Below, one piece after another: positions 46,901 to 54,857 of a DNA stretch of 64,000 nt. The notes beneath the pieces are model-generated. The model made no database searches and had not been told where the DNA came from. It was given only the letters and a program-made list of their open reading frames with translations. Each line of letters opens with the position of its first letter. Position 1 is the first letter of the stretch. Source of the stretch: Desulfosudis oleivorans Hxd3 (GTDB lineage Bacteria; Desulfobacterota; Desulfobacteria; Desulfobacterales; Desulfosudaceae); the NCBI RefSeq assembly GCF_000018405.1, contig NC_009943.1, positions 3,475,001 to 3,539,000 on the forward strand. Direction: 5' to 3'. The translations under genes and the position numbers were made by a program.

Positions 46901-49839
46901 CTCCTTTTTAGTTTATCTATAATGCTTTTTGTCTTTCCCTTTTTATATTCATCAAGTTGTAGTTGTACTTTGGTGAGTCTCGAATAAATTTCAGGAAAGA
47001 AGGTTATGCCTTCTATGTCAATCAGTTCAATTTGCGATCTCGCTTCTGCATATTGATCTTCGGTTAACAGGTTCTGAGCCACCGCTTCGCCAATCAGCTT
47101 TTCAGTATAAGCGATTTTGTCTTTTAGCTTTAATCTGTGTTCTTCAATTGATTCATTTCTTTTCTCATCCAAGGCATCATTATCTAATTTCTTTAAAATT
47201 GATTTGTCATATTTAAGAATTAAAAGGGTTCTATCATGTTCCCCTTTTTCGCAACAGTAGGAGAAAATATCCTCCCAATCCGTTTCATTTTTTTTCTCCA
47301 TTTCCACAATTTCAGATATTATTTCTTTTGGTGAATTAAAATTTATTGGGTCAAAGTATTCGTCCAGTCGAACTGAAGGCATGCGAAGCAAATCATGATT
47401 TAATATTAATGCTGTTGTAACCTCCTCGTCCATATCCAAAGATTTTTTCCCATCAAAGAAGGCTTGAACGTGTAAAATGGCAGATTTGAAAACACTGATT
47501 CCACTAGTCATATAAAGAGAGTTATTATAGTTTTTTTCATAATTTTCTAATTCCCCAATAGCCCTTGAACTGTGACGTTCAAAGGTCTTTTTAAGCTTAT
47601 CAACTTGTTCTGTAAACCAATCCTGATTTTTGCCCTGTTGCTCGTCATTAAGTGTAAGCCATTGCCTTGCGTAACCGAAAGCGTCACTTGCATGGCTAAT
47701 AAGTTGTGTTAATCCTCTCCCGGTAATCTCTTTTTTCACTCGAGTTTTTCTGACAGCTTTGTTCGTTTCATTGATTTGGAGTTTAAGGGCCTGCTCGTTT
47801 GAATTTTGAATTAATAGTCGCCTGACATTTTCTATTTGAGAAAGATCGTTTTCGCAAACCGGTTTAATAATCTGTGATATTAGTCCGTCAGACTTCTGCC
47901 ATGCGATCCACACTTGGGTTGCGGGTTGATACATCATCACCCTTCTCGCTGCCTGGTCATACCATTGCGAAGCATCATCAATTAAGTTATCAAGCTGTTT
48001 CTTTCGGGCCGCTTGATTATCAATGAGGCCCAGATTTGAAAGACTTAGTGGGTGCCCTAAATTCCCAAATTCAATAATATCCTGCCAGATCTGATATGTA
48101 TGAGGCCGTTCGCCCTTGAATCGAATGCTTTTCAATAATGCGGCAGCCCCTGTAGCAGGAGCAATCATTGCTGGCCTTAACATGGCGCCGGCAATTAAAA
48201 ATCGCATCCCGTTTTTCCAATCATCAGGGCCTTTGAAAATTGATTCATCAAAATTCTGGGCTAATTGTTCCAGCCTAGGGGCTATTGGGCCGAAACCGTG
48301 TCTGAGATATCGAGATAGGGAGATAAACTCAATTAACCAAGACGGAACAACTTTTATTTTTTCATCATGATCATTTGATTCAAGATATCGTGCTATCCAA
48401 TATGCTGGGGATAGCCTGTTTTCTTTAATCTCTGCCCACAGCAGCTCTGTAAGACCTGCGTTAAATTTACTGCTATCTTGAGACTGGAGTTGTGCAGCAA
48501 TTTCCCAGAAGGGTCTGGACTCCGCACAATTTTCATTTTTCTGTACTGGTTCTTCGTTAATCTCATCAGACCCACTTTCAATGTCAGTTTCTACATTCTC
48601 TTCATTCTCTTCATCTTGCCCGATCAACTCATCGTCTTCGAGGCCATCTTCAAGATCGAGTTTGCCCCCCTGCTCTTCGATTGGCTCTTCATCTTCAAGC
48701 TCTGCTAAGGGAGGGGCTAAAGCCACTACCTCCTCAAATACCTCTTCATTTGTAAGGTCGGAATTCCCATCTATGATATCTGGCCCCTCTACTTCATCAT
48801 CAACAGAGGCTTTACTATCTTTATCAGTAGTTATATCGGTGACTGATGTTTTTCTTAATGTCCTGTCTATAATGCCAAAATGTTCATCTATGCTGTTTTG
48901 TAATTTATCTCTGTTTCCCCGGGCAAGCTTCTCTTCTTTCAGGTCGGCAAAAGTTGTAGGCCACGGCTCCATAATTTGTGTAAGTTCTTCGCGCAAGCTT
49001 CTCATTAGTTCAATAATTTTATCAATATTCTCCTGCTCGCATACAGAAGCTTCCCATTGATTCGCAGCATCGGCTCTTCCGATATAAGCAAGGCCTTGCT
49101 CGCAATTACTTGTAAACTCTACCAGCGCTTCATTAAGTTGTTCGATAGTTGCCCCATGGTGCTCTGTTTTTAAACTCAGAATTTCTTTAGCGGTACTTAT
49201 AAAGTTGTCTAGAGCGTTCCATTCATCTGAGTCAGGTGGTAATTCATTTAATCTATCTATAATGTTCGCCCAGAAATTAGGCAGGCCTATATGGTTGGGT
49301 TCGGTCTCATTATCATCCGAATTTCCAATGTATTCACTCTCAATGTTATTAAATAAAAAAACAGTACAAAGCAGTAACTCCACAAATTCTTCGGAAGAGC
49401 ATTTATGCATTATCCTGAAGTCATTCACAAGTGCGATAAAAGCTTCAGGCCGGTCGCCTTTTATCATGGCTTCTAATATTAAACTGCATTGATCCGGTTT
49501 GATTTTATTGTAAAAAGCATTTGCTTGATCGATTTGAGGCTGGTGTAAATCTACCCAAAATTCCATAATCGTTAAAAAAATTTCTTCGTTCTGCCAGTAA
49601 TGAATTTTACTTATCAGGTTGATAACAGCTCGCACAGGAGCTTTCCCTTGTCTGTAACCATCTATCTTGAGGGAATTTAGAAGGCAGCGAAACTTTTTAC
49701 CTGATTCCGATTGATTGTCGCTCAAGTTGTCAGCAAGTTGGTGGAGAATCGCTTCTCTAAGCTCATTATTTTTATCAAGTCCCATGACCTTCAAAATCAT
49801 TTCGATTGATATTCCATCTTGGGGCCGGAGATATTTCAT
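43996..49839 (-). CDS. Very large STAND-like ATPase (1947 aa)
   Basis: Start chosen at 49839, which has GGAGG six bases upstream; the frame also opens 17 codons earlier, overlapping the nuclease stop as ATGA. Residues 1-335 are helical and unrecognised. An acidic linker covers about 336-426. A long helical middle part runs to about 1240. The NTPase follows a NPYKPF...FYGRSNE entry with Walker A GGRQLGKS (1271-1278) and Walker B LLVLLDEADHLL (D1364-E-A-D). The C-terminal 500 residues look like winged-helix and further helical domains. It is most like STAND/NACHT-type sensors. Confidence 0.75.
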   Translation of the reverse strand: MKYLRPQDGISIEMILKVMGLDKNNELREAILHQLADNLSDNQSESGKKFRCLLNSLKIDGYRQGKAPVRAVINLISKIHYWQNEEIFLTIMEFWVDLHQPQIDQANAFYNKIKPDQCSLILEAMIKGDRPEAFIALVNDFRIMHKCSSEEFVELLLCTVFLFNNIESEYIGNSDDNETEPNHIGLPNFWANIIDRLNELPPDSDEWNALDNFISTAKEILSLKTEHHGATIEQLNEALVEFTSNCEQGLAYIGRADAANQWEASVCEQENIDKIIELMRSLREELTQIMEPWPTTFADLKEEKLARGNRDKLQNSIDEHFGIIDRTLRKTSVTDITTDKDSKASVDDEVEGPDIIDGNSDLTNEEVFEEVVALAPPLAELEDEEPIEEQGGKLDLEDGLEDDELIGQDEENEENVETDIESGSDEINEEPVQKNENCAESRPFWEIAAQLQSQDSSKFNAGLTELLWAEIKENRLSPAYWIARYLESNDHDEKIKVVPSWLIEFISLSRYLRHGFGPIAPRLEQLAQNFDESIFKGPDDWKNGMRFLIAGAMLRPAMIAPATGAAALLKSIRFKGERPHTYQIWQDIIEFGNLGHPLSLSNLGLIDNQAARKKQLDNLIDDASQWYDQAARRVMMYQPATQVWIAWQKSDGLISQIIKPVCENDLSQIENVRRLLIQNSNEQALKLQINETNKAVRKTRVKKEITGRGLTQLISHASDAFGYARQWLTLNDEQQGKNQDWFTEQVDKLKKTFERHSSRAIGELENYEKNYNNSLYMTSGISVFKSAILHVQAFFDGKKSLDMDEEVTTALILNHDLLRMPSVRLDEYFDPINFNSPKEIISEIVEMEKKNETDWEDIFSYCCEKGEHDRTLLILKYDKSILKKLDNDALDEKRNESIEEHRLKLKDKIAYTEKLIGEAVAQNLLTEDQYAEARSQIELIDIEGITFFPEIYSRLTKVQLQLDEYKKGKTKSIIDKLKRSSLDETSSSIIKKLIDGGDLGTAEEFLEMAESGEALPDHDAGTDDPFCIFFPKFINEFGQWMEDKGQPKKIISNIDRGQSFGPVKLSVIRGAQLSQASDSVRIWLDGKRTKKINRYDIKIVLTWLGFNILNVVDSDKSSSDRQWFKVKMETIRDGCPISAYGSDAKGNFRLLCVHGRPPEDQVVQQVAIKSEDGPCIVFYFGRMTERQFRDLSLSARKHNSDALFIDESGFFFMLGQRGAKLETLFQITLPFTAHNPYKPFATGNIPPEMFYGRSNEMQSIMDPHGACFIYGGRQLGKSALLRAVERKFYRPQSSHFAFFLDLKVEGLGESRPIDDIWQMLHRQLVRLGILQSQYNRKTSPDGLIEELIGWAESDDQKRLLVLLDEADHLLDEDAKKNFPIFTFIKKIMDYTTRRVKFIFAGLHNVQRFSRIPNQPLAHLGAPICIGPLLNNGEWREATNLIARPLNALGYRFEPHFLVNRILGHTNYQPSLIQLFCESLVKYLSNPAAAKFDQKLSPPFIITEKHVDDVYLNTQLRKTIKERFELTLNLDPRYRFIAFVIANGTIDRDDPSGRGFSVPWVTQEVNHWWPRGFADSSGIDDIRGLLDEMTGLGVLSKTKDERYRLRSSNVLRLLGNQEDIEHTLLSSDSWELPQKFHTSIYRRAGKGKNTIRRSPVTGDQESDLLYRENGIRLVFGSRALGVEDLQEYIEIARPDSPTGAISASMPVTIKDVNEFLTRLSRVLNDKKNGLNLIFIPPGTPFSELWVNEAARKLNALRSSTAICRLFFIFDPDSLLAWLKISKANRPENKLNNVQITSLKRWSESTVERWLNELALAPNNPTQREIIMSQTGGWPMLLYRFAELNLQRNVAWEKALDEVSSTLEQEDERGKFLNSVGLSKGTIQYKFMKNWAEIKEPLAPEDIIGLFDGFDEDQADCLLSYGEHLSICKPAKGNKWQQEALLAKLLRLE

Positions 49840-49886
49840 ATAACCTCCACTCATCGTTTTTAATATTCTATGAAAAGATAAACATT

Positions 49887-50639
49887 TCATCCATTCTTTC
49901 GTAATTGATTCGCAAGTTTTCCAAATTCAGCTCCATACATTGGATGAATCAAGATCATTCTACGCCAACCAATTATTTCTGATAGAGCTATAACTTTATC
50001 TTTTGAACATTTGTCCCATGAATTAAAACCTTTAACTTCAAAATAGACCACATTTTTTGGATCATACCAATCAGGAATGTAGATTCTTTCTTGATTCTCT
50101 CCGGCATAAAACATTTTTATTCCATGAGGCTCGTAAAGCATGCCTGTCCACCCCCAAGAAATCTTCATTACCTCTATTACGTCCACCTCATAGGAAGATC
50201 TAAATTTTTCATTCAATAAATTTGAAAAAACTGTTGGTTCTTTATCTACTACTATTCTCAAATCACTCGGGTTACACCGATACTTTGATAGGCGGTTATC
50301 GGCAGCATAGTTACCTTCTCTAATCATATCAAACCAATCTTGAAGTCTTTCACCTCCATGATTGTCCGAGTCATCGAATACGGCAAAAGCTTTTATCGGA
50401 TTGACGACCATGGAATTACCAAGTCGAAAAATTTCTTTCCAGGGCTCCTTATCTATCAAATTTGGATCAGCATCGATTTCATTTTCACTTGTATAGCAAA
50501 ATGAAAGAGGATCGAATTTTTCGACAAACTTTTTAAGGTGTTCGATACAACAAAATTGGGGGCCTATGCGGAACTCCCTAAACTTTTCATCGAAATGAAA
50601 TGGTTTTTGGCAAAAAGCACAGGTCTGGGATCTATGCAT
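49887..50639 (-). CDS. Zn-finger PD-(D/E)XK nuclease, first gene of the three-gene operon
   Basis: A 250-aa protein. C7, C10, C30/C31 and H34 make an N-terminal zinc finger. The C-terminal part reads IYIPDWYDPKNVVYFEVKG: D190, E201 and K203 give a clear PD-D/E-x-K nuclease signature. AAAAGGA precedes the ATG. It is co-transcribed with the large ATPase (overlapping or closely spaced). A TATAAT on the minus strand at 50685-50690 may be the -10 box of the operon. Confidence 0.75.
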   Translation of the reverse strand: MHRSQTCAFCQKPFHFDEKFREFRIGPQFCCIEHLKKFVEKFDPLSFCYTSENEIDADPNLIDKEPWKEIFRLGNSMVVNPIKAFAVFDDSDNHGGERLQDWFDMIREGNYAADNRLSKYRCNPSDLRIVVDKEPTVFSNLLNEKFRSSYEVDVIEVMKISWGWTGMLYEPHGIKMFYAGENQERIYIPDWYDPKNVVYFEVKGFNSWDKCSKDKVIALSEIIGWRRMILIHPMYGAEFGKLANQLRKNG

Positions 50640-50956
50640 GGCATATTCCTTTTAAATGATTATGGTATAATGCATACATGGTTCATTATATTGATTTTGC
50701 GTGCTTTTGTATAACGTGGATATATCGCTACGGTAATTCCCCCAAATTTGAACTACTATCAGGACAGGGTTTGTTTTGTCAATAATAAATAGCTCTTTTG
50801 TTATAAGTTATAAAACTCGGCTTGTAAATCATTCTGTATTTTTTATCTATTTGCGTATGATGCTGTTGCGCCTCAATTAAAGAGACAATGTATCAGGTCA
50901 TGCAATGCTGAAAAAGCGACCTGCCGGGGAACCCACATAAGCAGGCCGTCTTCGAT
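50640..50956. other. AT-rich gap with operon promoter candidate
   Basis: About 317 bases between the nuclease gene and the SNase gene, both leftward. It carries a minus-strand TATAAT at 50685-50690 for the three-gene operon and, at its right end, the terminator of the SNase gene. I see no gene in it. Confidence 0.6.
50909..50951 (-). terminator. Terminator of the SNase-Ada gene
   Basis: On the minus strand GGCCTGC pairs with GCAGGTC (one G-T) across a loop of about 15 bases and is followed by GCTTTTTC. It lies directly after the gene's stop. Confidence 0.65.
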
Positions 50957-51691
50957 TTAATATGTTCCTCGAGCGGCGTTTTTGAGGGAAGCATTGTGTA
51001 TGCCAGATGGTCGACACCCCCCACACGGCCGATATCCCGCCTCTATTGCCTCTTCCCTATCCTGGAAAACAGCCGTACAGTTTTTACAATTAAAATGTTT
51101 ACAGGCCGGCTGATGAAACACCATGGAACTGGTATTACCGTGATAAGTCACCTCTTGGTTCTTGCTGGTGTCTTTGTTCTTTTCAGCTGAACTTCCCCGT
51201 ACACCCCGCCTGAAATCCCAGGGTGGAACCGGGTTTGGATGACTCCAGAGACCTATCCCCTTCTCCCGTGCGGCCTGCTCAAAGCCATTCCAGGCGCTGC
51301 AGAAAGACTTTTTACAATACTGCGGATATACCCAGGCATAACCGGCTTGTACCATGGCCTGGTTCACATCAAGGTCGTTATAAAACACTTGGCCTACATT
51401 TCTGCCATATCTGTCAGTGTCATGGACGATAACCCTCACGTCTTTATTAAAAATCAGGTCCGATACGAACTGTTTTGCCCTGGTGCCAAAGTTCTGGTGG
51501 GATTCAGGGCAGTCTATACCATAGAGCCTGATCTTGTATTGGGTCTTATCCTGAAGGACGGTGATGGTGTCTCCGTCTGCTATACCGACAACCTTACCGG
51601 TGATAACAGTCTCAGAAAAGGCGGCTGTGGTGAACCATAAAAAAAGGGCTACTGTTACAACAACAAGCCGATATAATCGGAACGCTTTCAT
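50957..51691 (-). CDS. Secreted thermonuclease (SNase) with C-terminal Ada-type zinc domain
   Basis: About 244 aa from the ATG at 51691; the frame opens 4 codons earlier. A signal peptide precedes the SNase domain with VGIADGDTITV, IRLYGIDCPES (catalytic Arg and Glu) and DRYGRNVG (second Arg). The C-terminus has FHQPACKHF, NCKNC and GYRPCGGCRP, the four-cysteine Ada zinc pattern. SNase with an Ada-like tail is a known but uncommon architecture. It is likely periplasmic or extracellular and may degrade incoming or released DNA. Confidence 0.85.
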   Translation of the reverse strand: MKAFRLYRLVVVTVALFLWFTTAAFSETVITGKVVGIADGDTITVLQDKTQYKIRLYGIDCPESHQNFGTRAKQFVSDLIFNKDVRVIVHDTDRYGRNVGQVFYNDLDVNQAMVQAGYAWVYPQYCKKSFCSAWNGFEQAAREKGIGLWSHPNPVPPWDFRRGVRGSSAEKNKDTSKNQEVTYHGNTSSMVFHQPACKHFNCKNCTAVFQDREEAIEAGYRPCGGCRPSGIHNASLKNAARGTY

Positions 51692-51782
51692 AGGACTATG
51701 CACTTATTCCCCCACATACCCGTTAAACTATATTTTCCCGGTCTTTTTTGAAACAACATATACCAGGGAAGGCCTCATGCTG

Positions 51783-51840
51783 CGAACGCTGCAAATGAGC
51801 CGCGCGGCTTTTTGCGTCGGCTGAATTAAACTTGTTAAAA
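51783..51840 (-). repeat. attC-like site B (integron recombination site)
   Basis: Minus strand: TTTTAAC core at 51840-51834, then inner arms AGCCG-A-CGC and GCG-CGGCT around an AAAAAGCC loop, closing with GCGTT at 51789-51785. AAC/GTT ends and the bulged stem fit attC sites; the outer GTTRRRY is imperfect (GTTCGCA). It lies 8 bases after the SEC-C gene, as the attC of that cassette would. Confidence 0.65.
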
Positions 51841-51848
51841 GTGCTTTC

Positions 51849-53018
51849 CTATACGTTCCATATTTCGTTTGCAACCTCAGTATCGGGAAGAATTTTAATC
51901 ATATTTCGGTATGTGCTTTCTGGCCGAATAGTGCTATCAAAAACACCTGATCGCATTCTATCTATTAGGTGGGTTCTATTTGTATCATTTAAGCCGTTCC
52001 ACCATGAAGGTCTAAAATACGTGTTTTCAGATTGCTCGACTGCTAACATTAGTGCAGCGTTCGCTTTCTCCGTATCTTTTATCCTTTTGAACGACTTTAC
52101 AAATTGTTCGGCAGGCCCTTCATTAATGCCATGCCACCCAAAAGCTATAAACGACTTATCGCCACATGCGGAAATATTGATACATACATGCTCAAACTTC
52201 GAATTACCGCGAGAAATTAGTTGCAGTTTGTTACCATCGAAGTCTACTTCAGGATAGAAACCGCCACAGCAAACGAGAGGAAGGGTGCCTTTGAACTCCA
52301 CTGCGTAGTGAGGCATTGAAGTGTAATCATTCTCGATAAATCTTTTATCATATTCTGCTTTCCACCCTTTTAAATCTTGCATACCCCTCAGGCATCCCGT
52401 TTGATAAACATGTAGGAAGTTTTGAATGCTAACTTGAGTTGAAAAATCCATTCCCTTATCCATATCGCGCTGTATTTTAACAATCTTTATTGCATTTTTC
52501 TTTGATAGATATTCATATGCTATAGCGCGAAACGCTAATAGAAAGGATGTTTCATGGTTTAATGAAAATGAACTTTTCTCAATTGGCACAAATAAACTGT
52601 TATCGTGACCGGAGCAAAAACCCATAAATGTTGAAGCACTACCTATTCCTATTAGTTCCGGAACAATCTGGCCTAAATTTTTAAAAATATTTTCGAAACC
52701 TTTCCTTTCAGATATTACGTGGCCTTTTTCTGATATACGACTCAACCCTCCGGCTCTTTGGACAGTATGAGCCTTAATTATTTTGTTTGAGCACGTGATT
52801 TTTGATGCATTCGGGTGAAGACATATTCCCTTCTTTTCTATTTGGTACATTTCTTTCAATAACTTACCTATTTGGATTTTTGGCTGAAGATGTCTGTCTC
52901 TATGACATATCTTCCACTTCTTCCCAGATCCACACCAGCATGGTTCATTACGCTCCATTAGCTCTTTTGGCCTTAAAGGAGGGGGTTCAACAAACTTAGC
53001 ATTCAGTGACGGATGCAT
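51849..53018 (-). CDS. SEC-C/HNH-like protein on an integron-type gene cassette
   Basis: A 389-aa protein. NEPCWCGSGKKWKICH (about 24-39) is a SEC-C zinc motif. A second Cys/His group, CLHPNASKITCSNKIIKAHTVQ, resembles an HNH-like treble clef seen in SEC-C proteins near defence genes. The remainder is a helical/beta mix with conserved aromatic residues and no known name. Its ATG follows the upstream attC by about 10 bases and its stop precedes attC-B, so it has the exact form of a gene cassette. Confidence 0.65.
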   Translation of the reverse strand: MHPSLNAKFVEPPPLRPKELMERNEPCWCGSGKKWKICHRDRHLQPKIQIGKLLKEMYQIEKKGICLHPNASKITCSNKIIKAHTVQRAGGLSRISEKGHVISERKGFENIFKNLGQIVPELIGIGSASTFMGFCSGHDNSLFVPIEKSSFSLNHETSFLLAFRAIAYEYLSKKNAIKIVKIQRDMDKGMDFSTQVSIQNFLHVYQTGCLRGMQDLKGWKAEYDKRFIENDYTSMPHYAVEFKGTLPLVCCGGFYPEVDFDGNKLQLISRGNSKFEHVCINISACGDKSFIAFGWHGINEGPAEQFVKSFKRIKDTEKANAALMLAVEQSENTYFRPSWWNGLNDTNRTHLIDRMRSGVFDSTIRPESTYRNMIKILPDTEVANEIWNV

Positions 53019-53027
53019 ACTTCTGCC

Positions 53028-53154
53028 TTCTAACGCCTGAAGCCAATGGCAGCCAGGGCTTCCACTGACTTGATTAAAAATTTTGGTTGTTCAAATTCCC
53101 AGATTTTTCAAAACCCGCGTGCCCTGGCTGCCCACTTGAGCTTCATGGTTGGGT
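53028..53154 (-). repeat. attC-like site A (integron recombination site)
   Basis: Minus strand: ACCCAAC (perfect RYYYAAC, 53154-53148), ATGAAGC, GGCAGCCAGGGC, a long loop, GCCCTGGCTGCC, GCTTCA, then GCGTTAGAA (GTTAGAA at 53034-53028, one mismatch to GTTRRRY). The 12-base inner arms (53048-53059 and 53121-53132) match perfectly and the outer 6-base arms also pair. It holds the stop of the 53143-53679 gene and leads directly into the next cassette. Confidence 0.75.
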
Positions 53155-53679
53155 GGTACGCCCGACATACATCTTCTTGCCCGTTCGCAGATCTCGGTAG
53201 ACATCGAGTCCATTCTCTTGCCCGAGATATTCCAGAAATTCAGGATTTTCACCGGTTTCAATGAATCCATATTTTGCAGAGAGAGACTCCTCAAACTTCC
53301 ACCCGTCTGGTGTAACAAGCTCTGACACCTTGCTCCCGACTAAGCTGCATCCAGCAACTCGCTTTTTAGGATCACCCCCGATAGGACCTTGTCTGAATTC
53401 AGCCCAATCGCATGGTACGGCAAAGCCGCGTTGCTGATCTACTACAACCAGATCGACGGCTTTGCCTTCAGCTTGGTAATGAATACCGTACTGGGCAAGA
53501 CTGTCAATAAAAGCTTTTACGTCATTGGGTACCATAAAACCAACGCGCACGAGCTCTCCGTCAGCACAGAGGGTGCCATTGGGCGAATTAGCCTCGAATG
53601 CTGGCCACCCTCCCGGATAGAGATTTACAATCACTTCCGCCTTGATCACCACTGAAATTGCTTCAACGAGAACGGCCAT
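53143..53679 (-). CDS. Hypothetical protein on an integron-type gene cassette
   Basis: A 178-aa protein whose TGA lies inside attC-A, the usual cassette layout. It has no signal peptide or recognised domain. The sequence mixes beta-rich segments with a conserved CDWAEFRQG...GGDPKKRVAGC region (Cys in both). Such cassette genes are often orphan or stress/defence related. Function unknown. Confidence 0.65.
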   Translation of the reverse strand: MAVLVEAISVVIKAEVIVNLYPGGWPAFEANSPNGTLCADGELVRVGFMVPNDVKAFIDSLAQYGIHYQAEGKAVDLVVVDQQRGFAVPCDWAEFRQGPIGGDPKKRVAGCSLVGSKVSELVTPDGWKFEESLSAKYGFIETGENPEFLEYLGQENGLDVYRDLRTGKKMYVGRTTQP

Positions 53680-53728
53680 TTTTATCTCTCACCCAATATA
53701 GATTATATTGATTCTATTTTTTGTGCTT

Positions 53729-54100
53729 CTAAAACGTATTATTCACATGCTGCTTAAAATTTACAACCCGCATCCTGTGGGTCTCTTTGAGCTGCTTCCA
53801 CAGTTCATAGATAATGATCATGGGGGCCTCGTCCTCATCAATATGGATAAAAGACTCCCGGTGGTACAGGGTGCAGTCCCTTTTTAAATTGTCATTGCCG
53901 GACCATAACCCAAAATTATCCCGTATCCAAGCGCCAAGAGTAAAATGCAGATCAATCAGGTCATCCTGGGCCATGTTGGCCATCCGGACCCGGTCTTTTA
54001 GCGGCAGCTTTCGAATAAGAAGGGTTACGGCCTCCTGTATGGTTTTGGGACGCTCTGCAGGGAGATGGCTTTGTTTCCTGTCTTTTTCCATGGCCATCAC
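53729..54100 (-). CDS. DUF6794-like protein
   Basis: A 123-aa protein with RPKTIQEAVTLLIRKLP, then DLIDLHFTLGAWIRDNFGLWSGN, the pattern of DUF6794 (function unknown). The last part ends YELWKQLKE. It overlaps the next upstream gene by 4 bases (ATGA-type), so the two are probably one transcript. Confidence 0.7.
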   Translation of the reverse strand: MMAMEKDRKQSHLPAERPKTIQEAVTLLIRKLPLKDRVRMANMAQDDLIDLHFTLGAWIRDNFGLWSGNDNLKRDCTLYHRESFIHIDEDEAPMIIIYELWKQLKETHRMRVVNFKQHVNNTF

Positions 54101-54582
54101 GACATCATATCCAGCACCGGTTTTAAAGTATCATACACGGCCCGATGAATGCCCGGGGATTTGCTTTCCCTTGAGCCAGCTATATTCAGGACGTTCACCT
54201 TATTTATCCTCAGCCAGTTTTGGATTTCTGTCAAGGGATTGGCCTTCCGGGTCAAATCAATATGGAGCCAGGGCCTTCCATGCTTTTCCGCAAGCTGTCG
54301 TGTCAGATCAGATCCACCTGTAAGCCTGCCGAACGTGAAAATAATAGTCCCGTCAGAGTCAATGACGTTCTGCTCGGTTCTTTTCGGGTATCCGCCCCTG
54401 GACAGTTCCTGAAGCTTGGTATATCTGGTGGGGACAATACCATCTTCGGCTTTACGGCCCTTTGGAAGCCAGCCGCCATATTCTATACCAGCATCCATAG
54501 CAGCATCAAGACCTGCCCTGTCAGCACCGGTCTGGCCGCCTGATATGATTTTTGTAAGCGATGTCATTCTCATCATATTCAT
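54097..54582 (-). CDS. Putative molybdenum-carrier (MoCo-carrier) family protein
   Basis: A 161-aa Rossmann-type protein. ISGGQTGADRAGLDAAM, GGWLPKGRKAEDG, and IIFTFGRLTGGSDLT match the MoCo-carrier/SLOG-like family. The family name comes from cofactor binding in a plant homologue, while many bacterial members occur near stress or defence genes. It may sense or bind a nucleotide-like ligand, which is inference. Starts at ATG 54582 or the inner ATGs nearby. Confidence 0.75.
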   Translation of the reverse strand: MNMMRMTSLTKIISGGQTGADRAGLDAAMDAGIEYGGWLPKGRKAEDGIVPTRYTKLQELSRGGYPKRTEQNVIDSDGTIIFTFGRLTGGSDLTRQLAEKHGRPWLHIDLTRKANPLTEIQNWLRINKVNVLNIAGSRESKSPGIHRAVYDTLKPVLDMMS

Positions 54583-54857
54583 GCTTTTCCCCCATTATAA
54601 CTGATGAATCTTGGGACACAACCTGTAAAGGCGGCCTGATATGTGTGGGGAATTCTGTAACTATATTCTAAAACCTTCTCCACTTCAAATAACACTTTAA
54701 AAAAATATTTTTTTAACGGGTTCTTTATGCTATTCAAAATGAATCACCGTCGAGTTCAGGACGGGTACGGTAACAAAGTGCCTGTCACCTTTAAAGGAGG
54801 GGGTATTCTCGATATTTTTACTTTCCATCCAGTCTCTTCCAGAAAAAGGACATCCTC
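54583..54857. promoter_or_regulatory. Divergent promoter region with AT palindrome
   Basis: About 275 bases between divergent genes. It contains a perfect 20-base palindrome, TTAAAAAAATATTTTTTTAA, at 54698-54717, and AAAGGAGGGGG about 50 bases before the 54858 gene. No gene seen. It may hold promoters for both directions. Confidence 0.4.
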
